Of a stretch of DNA of 7,144 nt, positions 1 to 5,856 are shown in pieces. A program made the position numbers and the translations under genes. The notes under the pieces were generated by a model. It searched no databases, had not been told where the DNA came from, and saw only the letters and a list, made by a program, of their open reading frames with translations. Numbering within the stretch: the stretch's first letter is position 1; every line of letters begins with the position of its first letter. This DNA comes from Nitrospirota bacterium (GTDB lineage Bacteria; Nitrospirota; Nitrospiria; Nitrospirales; Nitrospiraceae): assembly GCA_016195505.1 (NCBI GenBank), contig JACPZN010000128.1:1-7144 (forward strand), written 5' to 3'.

Positions 1-108
1 GAGCCCTTCTGCGGCGAAAAGTGACGTCCCCATACTGGCGGAAACCAGGATGACTCCGAAGGCGGTTGCAGCAACCACTGCTGCCTTCCGAGTTACACTG
101 TGCATCAT
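1..108 (-). CDS. Exported protein, N-terminal fragment only (runs off window)
   Basis: Only the first 36 residues are present and the gene continues beyond base 1. The start is a double ATG (106-108 and 103-105, read on the minus strand) behind GAGGGAAAAT, a usable ribosome binding site, so I take the first ATG. The peptide begins MMHSVTRKAA, followed by a hydrophobic stretch of Ala, Val, Phe, Ile and Leu and then SLFAAEGL. This is a typical Sec signal peptide with a likely cleavage site near the Ala-Ala. The mature part is not visible, so no function can be given. It follows the monoheme cytochrome c gene by 47 bp on the same strand and is probably the next gene of the same respiratory operon. 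A periplasmic cytochrome or assembly protein would fit, but that is only inference from position. Confidence 0.7.
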   Translation of the reverse strand, partial: MMHSVTRKAAVVAATAFGVILVSASMGTSLFAAEGL

Positions 109-155
109 ATTTTCCCTCATCTCAAGTCTAGGTTGGCAATGAATAACGTAACTAA

Positions 156-1193
156 TTAATCCCAGGTACGGGGATAGTACCCCGTGTGCCAATACTCGAA
201 CAGAATCACTTTCCATATCTCATCTACCGTCAAGTGCTGTTCCCATGGCGGCATCACCGAGGCCCAAGGGAAGGCTTCATTCGGCAATCCGATTCCACCC
301 TTGGAAACTCGCCAGAAGATGAACGTTTCCTGTAATTGGGCGATCGTTCCTGGATCGGTGAAGTTTGCCGGAATCGGATTGAACGCAAAGGCATGCAACC
401 CGCGACCATTGAGGTTATCACCGTGGCAGAAGTGGCAGTTTTGGAAGAAGATCTCGCCACCTTCTCTCACGTACTTCAAGTAGCCCTGGTTCTTGTCATC
501 CCAGGGGTTGGCATTGGGCTTCATCAAACGCCCCATGCCCTGCTCCACAATGTTGGCGTTGGTGAATTCCTGATCGTATTTCCCTTCTGGATTGACCCGG
601 TAGGGGTTTTGTGAGGTCTGCAGCACGTAGGTTTTCCCATGCACCTTAGTACTGGCGGGAGGGGCTGGATGCACGGTTCGGAGTTCGATTGGTTCCTCAG
701 ATTTTGGCATCATCGAATTAAAAGAAGTCCACCCGACCAGAATTGGGATGAGTACGAGATATCCGTATCGGAGTAGCCTGTTCATGCCACTCTGAGCATC
801 AAGAACATTCATGATGGGCTGCTTGAATTTTTTCCAATCTTCTTCATTCGCGGAAAGCCACATAAAGACCGCGACGAGCGAAACAGTCCCATACATCGCG
901 CGAACGCTGAAGGGGATCGGCGGATAGACGCGGAACTTCAGATAGAGCAGAATGAACGCCCAGAACCCGATACCTTGCCAAAAACGCGGCAGTGGCATGC
1001 CCATGGCGCTCAGCACGTAACTTAACCCTGCAAAGCCGGCGACGAAAGATGCAAGTTCCAGAAGCATCTGCATCGGCATATAGCCTTCGACTAAACGGAC
1101 GGTGTTCGAGGGAACGACATCGAAAATCATCCCTCCTAGCAGGAGAAGCCCCACAACTCCGACCATCGCAGCAACTGACATCAATGCTTTCAT
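156..1193 (-). CDS. Membrane-anchored class I cytochrome c, monoheme, five helices
   Basis: A 345-aa electron carrier with a membrane domain and one periplasmic heme c. I see five hydrophobic segments (about residues 4-24, 44-65, 71-87, 101-114 and 144-159). A linker rich in Pro and Asn follows, then a C-terminal cytochrome c domain. The heme-binding motif is CHFCH at 253-257. The likely sixth ligand is Met314 in SVMPPW, followed by LTVDEIWKVI, the usual last helix of class I cytochromes c. I chose the ATG at 1193 over an in-frame TTG at 1220 because AAAGGGAG lies seven bases upstream of that ATG. The gene is 40 bp downstream of the diheme cytochrome and co-directional with the bd-like oxidase. 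It probably supplies or receives electrons in the same complex. Many monoheme domains fused to membrane helices are poorly characterised, so the physiological partner is inferred from context. Confidence 0.88.
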   Translation of the reverse strand: MKALMSVAAMVGVVGLLLLGGMIFDVVPSNTVRLVEGYMPMQMLLELASFVAGFAGLSYVLSAMGMPLPRFWQGIGFWAFILLYLKFRVYPPIPFSVRAMYGTVSLVAVFMWLSANEEDWKKFKQPIMNVLDAQSGMNRLLRYGYLVLIPILVGWTSFNSMMPKSEEPIELRTVHPAPPASTKVHGKTYVLQTSQNPYRVNPEGKYDQEFTNANIVEQGMGRLMKPNANPWDDKNQGYLKYVREGGEIFFQNCHFCHGDNLNGRGLHAFAFNPIPANFTDPGTIAQLQETFIFWRVSKGGIGLPNEAFPWASVMPPWEQHLTVDEIWKVILFEYWHTGYYPRTWD

Positions 1194-1233
1194 CGAAGAA
1201 CTCCCTTTGCTCTGCAACAAAATAGACGTAGAA

Positions 1234-2547
1234 CTACGAAATCTTCGGTGGCGGTGCTCCAGTCTTCACCTGCGACAAATAATCGACGATCTTCTTCAGC
1301 GCTCCCGCGCTTAATTTTTGCCCGAAAACCTTCGGCATCAGGTTGTCGGGAAATCCCTTGACAACGTACGTACTGGGGGATACCACGGACTCCATGATGT
1401 ACTCCGGAGTGCTATGCGCGGTTCCCTTGTATGCAGGATCCTTTATCCGGGTCGGCGCGTTCGTTCCCTCCTCCAGTTTGGGACCTTGGGTGCCGACTGC
1501 GCCAGGGATTCCTGGAATGGTGTGGCAGACCACGCACTGCGCCTTTTGGAAAATCTGATCGACCGGCTCAGATCCATCTGCCAACAAGGCGCTGGCGGCT
1601 CCGGCAGGCTTGTCTTCCTGCTGCTTCGGACGATCTGCCTCGGGGATAAACTTTTCGTATGATTTAGTGATTTCTTCGAACGACGGAGCCTCACGCCCTT
1701 CACGAACATAGAGCCAGGTGTCCACTGCCGCCAGTTCAGGAAGTGAAAGCGATATTGGCGGCTTGTGGATTTTTGGCATCGGGCTTTCTTTGTCGTTGGT
1801 GCCCTTCACACCGTAGCCGGAAACCACATAGCAACTTGGACAAGAATGTGATTCGGCAATGTACTCCTGGCCGGTTTCAGCGGTTCCGCAGCCAGGGCAG
1901 GCCTCCTTCTCCGCATACTCCCGCTTGGACGGATTGCCCTTAGAATACTTGGGGTCTTCCAGTCGCTCCTTGCCGGCCCGTTCTGGAATACCCAACAAGT
2001 TAGGCGCCCGCTCACCTAGCATTCCGGCGTGGAACGCATGGCAGAGAGGACACTGACCCTTACCGATAGCGCCCTGCACCTTATTCTGACCGATACCGCC
2101 AAAGATAATCTTTTCTCCTTCGTCGGCAAGCTGCTGAGGAGTCATTGAACTGAAGTCGAGTTTTTCTTCTTTCGGAGGAAAACCACCTTCGACCTGCGGC
2201 AGCCAATTCCCGTAGCCGGAGAGAAATGCTGCAACGAAGAACATGAATCCGCCGATCTTCAGCAGCGCACCGAGATTGCTGAAATACAACGCCATCATGA
2301 AAGCCGTGGCGGTGATCGTTATGAGAGACACCGGCAACAACCGATTCTCGCCATAGAAATTGTTCTTGTAGTTGGCGATTGCGACAAACAGCAAAAACGT
2401 CGCAATAATCCCGATAAACGTCTTGAAGGTCGCGCGCTTCTTTGCCGCAGGATCTTTGATTGACACCTGAAAATACACGAGCAAACAAGCCAGGATGGCA
2501 AAAGCCATCCAACCCAGCGAGAGGGCTTCATTAATCAGATTACCCAA
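1234..2547 (-). CDS. Membrane-anchored diheme cytochrome c with two extra CxxC pairs
   Basis: A 437-aa protein. Four hydrophobic helices (about residues 10-28, 43-60, 72-90 and 97-113) precede two cytochrome c domains expected to lie in the periplasm. Heme motifs are CPLCH at 166-170 and CVVCH at 338-342. Candidate axial methionines are Met257 (SPMPKI) and Met404 (NLMPKV). The two domains resemble each other: QEYIAES...YVVSGYGVKG in the first corresponds to PEYIMES...YVVKGF in the second, so an internal duplication is likely. The first domain alone carries CPGC (217-220) and CPSC (236-239), neither followed by His, so they are not heme c sites. They may bind a metal or form disulfides. I place the start at TTG (2547) because AGGAGGTC lies directly upstream. 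A GTG start at 2571 would add eight residues, but it has no ribosome binding site and would put that AGGAGG inside the gene. It lies 79 bp after the bd-like gene, suggesting a subunit or redox partner. Confidence 0.87.
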   Translation of the reverse strand: MGNLINEALSLGWMAFAILACLLVYFQVSIKDPAAKKRATFKTFIGIIATFLLFVAIANYKNNFYGENRLLPVSLITITATAFMMALYFSNLGALLKIGGFMFFVAAFLSGYGNWLPQVEGGFPPKEEKLDFSSMTPQQLADEGEKIIFGGIGQNKVQGAIGKGQCPLCHAFHAGMLGERAPNLLGIPERAGKERLEDPKYSKGNPSKREYAEKEACPGCGTAETGQEYIAESHSCPSCYVVSGYGVKGTNDKESPMPKIHKPPISLSLPELAAVDTWLYVREGREAPSFEEITKSYEKFIPEADRPKQQEDKPAGAASALLADGSEPVDQIFQKAQCVVCHTIPGIPGAVGTQGPKLEEGTNAPTRIKDPAYKGTAHSTPEYIMESVVSPSTYVVKGFPDNLMPKVFGQKLSAGALKKIVDYLSQVKTGAPPPKIS

Positions 2548-2626
2548 GGTTTTGACCTCCTGCGGTTGCACCGAGGGAAGACGTGAATCTCGCCTTCCCG
2601 TCTGAGCATCAGTTCAAAGCTGTACG

Positions 2627-4543
2627 TTAGTGGCTGCCGGCCGGCTGCGGTACGCTGCCGGGAACTCCTACCTTCGCTTCAGCCGGCGCTTTCTTGGCCG
2701 CTAAGCTTCCAAGCCAGAAGACGAAGAGAATGCTGATCCAGAAGAACAATACGTTGAATGAAATCATATTGGCCGCAAACCCCACCGTATGGGTATAGGC
2801 CCAAGGTGAATTGTCCCGCATGATCTCGTTCACGTGCCAGAAGAGACGGACCGAAGAGCGAATATAGCCCATCAACCCCATCATCCAGGTAAACGCTGTG
2901 GCCAACATGATCAGGGCATACTGCGAGCGAACAGAAATCTTACCCCACTCGATCGGCCCCATCTGTTTGGCGCCCTTCATCATTACGCTGTTCAGAGCGA
3001 ACATGAAGAATAGGCATGACAATGTCGTGGCTACCTGCGGCACCGACAGCCCAACCCGTACGTTCGCCGGAATGTAATACCCGTAAATAGCGAGCCAGAT
3101 GATGTTGATATAGGCACACGCGAAGAACACGCCCATGAAGATGTTCCCGAATTTCGCCCAGGACACCGTCGAGACTTTGTTGCCTCGCATGTACCACACG
3201 AAACTCAGCACGGTGGTTGTGATGATGACGTTGATCCCGCCGTTCTTTGCGGACATGACCCCGTAATTACCCAATACCGGGTGCTGCTGCCCTCCCATGG
3301 CCTTCAATTCAGCCGGAGTCATGACCATGGTATGGGGGGTAATGAAAACCAGGAAGCCACAGGCGAGGAGAAATACGAGGTATTTGATGTACCGTTGATA
3401 TTTTTCTGCCCCGCGCATCCGGCCCATCGCCTGCCACAAGTAGTAGTTGGTGCTCAGGAACAAGATGCCGATCATGGTCGCCTGGATGATGAAGAGCCAG
3501 GCGAGCAACCCGCCCATGAGGGTAATGCCCATCTGTTGACGATACGCATACACCTCTCGCATCAGCCAGTAGCCCGCGAACGGCAGCGGAATCAAGAACG
3601 ACACACCGAGCGCCATTGCGATGTAGCCCATCCAATCATAGTGAGCGCGATCCTCTTCGGTCTTCGACGCCAAAAACCTGTATGCAGCGTAGGCCGCAAC
3701 CACACCTCCGCCGAATGCCATGTTGCCCAAGATCCGATGGACATTGAGCGGGTTCCACAATGCAGTGTGAATGACATGCCAAATGTTTCCGAGATAACGT
3801 CCCTGTTCATCAACGCCGGCCGGCGACATCATGAAGCCGATCCACGAGTTTGCCAAGAACATGAGCAAGGTGCCGATGATGTTCAAGATGACCGACATAC
3901 TCAGGTGAATCCACTTCAGGAATCCTTCCTTCATCTTGTCCCAGCCGTAGTAGTAGATGTAGAGAGTCCCGCTCTCCGCCACGAACATCAAGGCGTAAAT
4001 GTGCATGACCGGACGGAAAATGCTGGAGAGATATCCGAAGAATGCCGGATAGAGCGTCAGGAAGGTAAAGATCAATATACCGCCGAGAATCGCCGTCAAG
4101 GAATAAGCCGTCAAACTTATCTTGATAAAGTCATACGCCAACTGATCATAGCGCTTCGCGAGCGCTTTATCCTTCGTCACGACGCCCATGAATTCGATGA
4201 TCATGCAGAAGATCGGTACAGCCAGCACGAAGCTGCCGTAGTAGAGATGCTGTTGATTTGCAAACCAGAGCAAGACGCGGCTTTCGAAATTATACCGCGG
4301 ATAGTCCTTGGGCCCATCAGTGGTCTTTGGGGCTGGGGCGCCAACTACAATGCCCTCAGTTTTATAGTAGACATCCCTTCCCTTTTCGACTTTATCTCCA
4401 TCCTTCTTCCCTCCGTCAGCAGCCGGAGCCTCTTCACCGGTAGCCAGTGACGGCAGCGCCACAACGATCGGAAGCAGAAGGAGGCCAACCATCGTGCAGA
4501 GCGCCATGATTGAGAACAGACGCTTCCGGGTTACAACGCCCAT
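2627..4543 (-). CDS. Cytochrome bd-like oxidase subunit I homologue, enlarged
   Basis: A 638-aa integral membrane protein resembling CydA, the quinol oxidase subunit I (usually about 450-530 aa). A signal-anchor-like segment (about 8-35) precedes a charged linker (36-85), then about 13 helices. CydA-like signs, aligned by eye: His99 at the start of the first core helix (compare the heme b595 ligand); Glu190 in FVAESGTLYIYYYGWD, matching CydA's acidic FFEGTF...FFGWD segment; ANSWIGFMMSPAG, matching the CydA ANGW..P.G region; and His269 in NPLNVHRILGNMAFGG, matching the heme b558 histidine region. The GRQPW quinol-loop motif is absent; its position may correspond to RLFWHVNE (566-573). Extra histidines (404, 421, 570, 585) lie in the C-terminal half. 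The ATG has a strong GGGAGGT site. No cydB-like gene follows; cytochrome c genes follow instead. It is probably a terminal oxidase or related electron-transfer core, but oxygen reduction and the electron donor are not proved by sequence. Confidence 0.85.
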   Translation of the reverse strand: MGVVTRKRLFSIMALCTMVGLLLLPIVVALPSLATGEEAPAADGGKKDGDKVEKGRDVYYKTEGIVVGAPAPKTTDGPKDYPRYNFESRVLLWFANQQHLYYGSFVLAVPIFCMIIEFMGVVTKDKALAKRYDQLAYDFIKISLTAYSLTAILGGILIFTFLTLYPAFFGYLSSIFRPVMHIYALMFVAESGTLYIYYYGWDKMKEGFLKWIHLSMSVILNIIGTLLMFLANSWIGFMMSPAGVDEQGRYLGNIWHVIHTALWNPLNVHRILGNMAFGGGVVAAYAAYRFLASKTEEDRAHYDWMGYIAMALGVSFLIPLPFAGYWLMREVYAYRQQMGITLMGGLLAWLFIIQATMIGILFLSTNYYLWQAMGRMRGAEKYQRYIKYLVFLLACGFLVFITPHTMVMTPAELKAMGGQQHPVLGNYGVMSAKNGGINVIITTTVLSFVWYMRGNKVSTVSWAKFGNIFMGVFFACAYINIIWLAIYGYYIPANVRVGLSVPQVATTLSCLFFMFALNSVMMKGAKQMGPIEWGKISVRSQYALIMLATAFTWMMGLMGYIRSSVRLFWHVNEIMRDNSPWAYTHTVGFAANMISFNVLFFWISILFVFWLGSLAAKKAPAEAKVGVPGSVPQPAGSH

Positions 4544-4623
4544 GGAATACCTCCCTGATGCAGTTCATGAAGATTTACGAGAGTTTTCATAAACATTTTG
4601 TGGGGCAATGCGGCTCTTTCAAC

Positions 4624-4755
4624 CTACTTGCGGAACAAGTACCAGTAGTCCAACCCCTGCATATCCATGAAATAATGATCCACCAGGGTGAAGTAACCCA
4701 CGGCGATAATGAGAGAGACGATCACTGCAATGATCGGATTATTCAGCGCACTCAT
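4624..4755 (-). CDS. 43-aa single-helix membrane microprotein next to bd-like oxidase
   Basis: A small intact gene that standard length cut-offs would miss. The protein begins MSALNNPIIAVIVSLIIAVG, with one transmembrane helix at about residues 7-25. An aromatic, mildly polar tail (VDHYFMDMQGLDYWYLFRK) follows. A clear GAGGAG ribosome binding site sits five to six bases before the ATG. It lies 80 bp upstream of the 638-aa bd-like gene on the same strand and 78 bp after another microprotein gene, which supports a role as a small subunit of the oxidase complex. CydX of bd oxidases and CcoQ of cbb3 oxidases are functional analogues of this kind, but I see no sequence match to either, so the role is inference. 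The open frame, ribosome site, helix and context make a coding call likely. Confidence 0.72.
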   Translation of the reverse strand: MSALNNPIIAVIVSLIIAVGYFTLVDHYFMDMQGLDYWYLFRK

Positions 4756-4833
4756 TGGTTCTCCTCGTTCTCCTCTCCTCTTGATTACCTAATCGTGCCT
4801 ACTAGCGCAGCATGCTCTTTCGACAGCAGCCCC

Positions 4834-4956
4834 TCAGCATGGACACTGAACTCCCGCAAACCAATAGAAAAACCATAATCCCACGGCGCAAGTGATGTAA
4901 AAAATCATCTTGCCCACTTTTATCTTTATCTCACTATCCGGGGTAGCCGTTGCCAT
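4834..4956 (-). CDS. 40-aa single-helix membrane microprotein, first gene of oxidase operon
   Basis: Encodes 40 residues: a short charged N-terminus beginning MATATPDSEIKIKVGK, one hydrophobic helix at about 17-35 (containing FYITCAVGLWFFYWFAG), and the unusual C-terminus VQCPC. The start has two adjacent ATGs (4957-4959 and 4954-4956) behind AAGGAG. I chose the second because its spacing from the ribosome site is more normal; the first would add one Met. The gene is the first of the co-directional run leading to the bd-like oxidase and begins just downstream of the divergent control region. A tiny accessory or assembly subunit is the natural guess. The terminal Cys-Pro-Cys could bind metal or be lipidated or oxidised, but nothing in the sequence decides this. 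I do not recognise a family. Confidence 0.68.
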   Translation of the reverse strand: MATATPDSEIKIKVGKMIFYITCAVGLWFFYWFAGVQCPC

Positions 4957-5020
4957 CATAACTCCTTACTCTTGCTCTTGTTGAAAACCGGTGGGGCAGC
5001 ACGTTTAAACCATGTATTTC

Positions 5021-5049
5021 TTGACAGAGCTACGGGCCTGTGTTATTCA
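5021..5049 (+). promoter_or_regulatory. Sigma70-type promoter for the 34-aa gene
   Basis: A perfect -35 TTGACA (5021-5026) is followed after exactly 17 bases by TATTCA (5044-5049). TG one base upstream of it forms an extended -10 (TGT TATTCA). The -10 hexamer itself matches consensus at only three of six positions, but the -35, spacing and extension are good. Transcription would begin near 5056, about 30 bases before the ATG at 5086. Confidence 0.5.
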
Positions 5050-5054
5050 AACCT

Positions 5055-5074
5055 CGGCGCGGCGCGCAGCGCCG
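5055..5074 (+). other. GC-rich hairpin in the 5' leader of the 34-aa gene
   Basis: CGGCGC (5055-5060) pairs perfectly with GCGCCG (5069-5074) around an eight-base loop. It lies at the predicted 5' end of the transcript and 11 bases before the ATG, next to the weak ribosome site AGAGAAG. It could stabilise the message or limit translation. It is not followed by a U-run, so it is not a normal intrinsic terminator. An operator palindrome is an alternative reading. Confidence 0.4.
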
Positions 5075-5085
5075 TAGAGAAGATC

Positions 5086-5190
5086 ATGACCAAGAACTCA
5101 AAAGTGTTCGACATTATAGTTTTGGCGGGCATGGTTGTCAATATAATTTTGGCCGTGTTTTTGATCCTGTACTACTTTGATTTTCTTTAG
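5086..5190 (+). CDS. 34-aa single-helix membrane microprotein, divergent from oxidase operon
   Basis: The only likely plus-strand gene. It begins MTKNSKVFDIIVLAGMVVNI and continues with a strongly hydrophobic run ending LYYFDFL, giving one transmembrane helix at about residues 9-31 with a short positive N-terminus. That fits an N-in orientation. The ribosome site is weak (AGAGAAG, six bases before ATG), but a good promoter lies upstream. The open frame extends further upstream with possible earlier starts, but that part is not hydrophobic, overlaps the promoter and hairpin, and looks non-coding. The stop is only 5 bp from the converging stop of the FGE-like gene, so the transcript should run into its antisense strand. 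Position between two membrane systems suggests a small regulatory or accessory peptide, with no family recognised. Confidence 0.5.
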   Translation: MTKNSKVFDIIVLAGMVVNIILAVFLILYYFDFL

Positions 5191-5195
5191 ATTTA

Positions 5196-5798
5196 TCAGG
5201 CCTTTTTCTCCTGCTTGCTCGCATCTGAACCCCCCGAAATCGCACAACGGAATCCGATCGTTTCGTCGCGAAAATCCGGCATCATTTTGTTTCGGCTGGT
5301 AATCCGGATGTCGGCTCCGGTCGTTGTGTAGCCTCCCCCTCGAAGCACCCGATACGTGCCATATTCTGGACTTTGCGGATTCTGGTCAGGCGACTCCTTG
5401 TAGTATATTTCATCGTACCAATCGGCCACCCACTCCATAACATTGCCGGCTCCGTCCATAACTCCGTAGGGACTTTTGTCGGTTTGAAAGCTCCCAACAC
5501 GGCCGGATACTTCATAACCATCCTGAACTCTGGCCCAATTGGCTCCATTCGGTTGCTCTTTATTTCCCCATGGCCAAAGTCTCCCATCGGTACCCCGCAT
5601 CGCCTTTTCCCACTCGGCCTCGGTCGGGAGTCGCTTACCCTTCCAGCGGCAATACTCCGTTGCATCGTCCCACGACACATAGACGACGGGCTGATTCATC
5701 CCCCGCATCTTGCCAATACTCTTGGCATAGCGTGATGGCGGTCCGGACTTGCGATGCCCAGTAGCCAAGATGAATTGCTGATATTGATGATTGGTCAC
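5196..5798 (-). pseudogene. FGE/SUMF1-like protein, N-terminally truncated or frameshifted
   Basis: The open frame encodes 200 aa from a GTG at 5798: the C-terminal three quarters of an FGE-sulfatase (SUMF1/EgtB-like, C-type-lectin-fold) domain. Family motifs are VSWDDATEYCRWKGKRLPTE (41-60), AEWEKA, WPWGN (75-79), SPYGVMDGAGNVMEWVADWY (109-128), VLRGGG (151-156) and IGFRCA (181-186). The GTG has no ribosome site and falls inside a conserved strand: the frame in front reads LDAFSIDRYE, joining VTNHQY exactly as in intact homologues, up to a TGA at 5847-5849. An ATG at 5850 opens MIETKFK in another frame; skipping one base (G at 5829) joins it to LDAFSIDRYEVTNHQY. So a one-base indel, sequencing error or frameshift event is likely. 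The usual opening segment (IPxGxFxMG) is also missing. The active-site Cys pair of true formylglycine-generating enzymes is absent from the RGGG segment, so catalysis is unlikely. It lies 58 bp after its paralogue. Confidence 0.7.
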
Positions 5799-5856
5799 TT
5801 CATACCGATCAATTGAAAAAGCGTCCAGCCTTGAACTTGGTCTCGATCATGCCGGT

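Larger units (their letters stand above)
4957..5085. promoter_or_regulatory. Divergent intergenic control region
   Basis: This 129-bp gap separates the oxidase operon, read leftward, from the 34-aa gene, read rightward. The rightward side has a good promoter (listed separately). For leftward transcription the best candidate is an extended -10, TGG followed by TTTAAA (TTTAAA at 5009-5004). It would start transcription near 4997 and leave a leader of about 40 bases. Its -35 is poor, which would fit a promoter needing an activator. The -35 zone of that candidate falls over the TTGACA of the rightward promoter, so the two may compete or share a regulator. I found no clear FNR-type TTGAT-N4-ATCAA box. 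The leftward promoter is a weak call. Confidence 0.35.

Noticed and set aside
3281..4450. Long plus-strand open frame of 389 codons
   Set aside because: It lies exactly opposite the bd-like gene. Its product is rich in His, Glu, Gln and Arg, the expected antisense of a hydrophobic protein, with no domain and no ribosome site.
4510..4878. Plus-strand open frame of 122 codons
   Set aside because: Opposite the start of the bd-like gene and both microprotein genes; no ribosome site or recognisable sequence.
4972..5085. Upstream extension of the 34-aa gene to a 72-aa protein
   Set aside because: The added 38 residues overlap the promoter and hairpin, are not hydrophobic and have no ribosome site.
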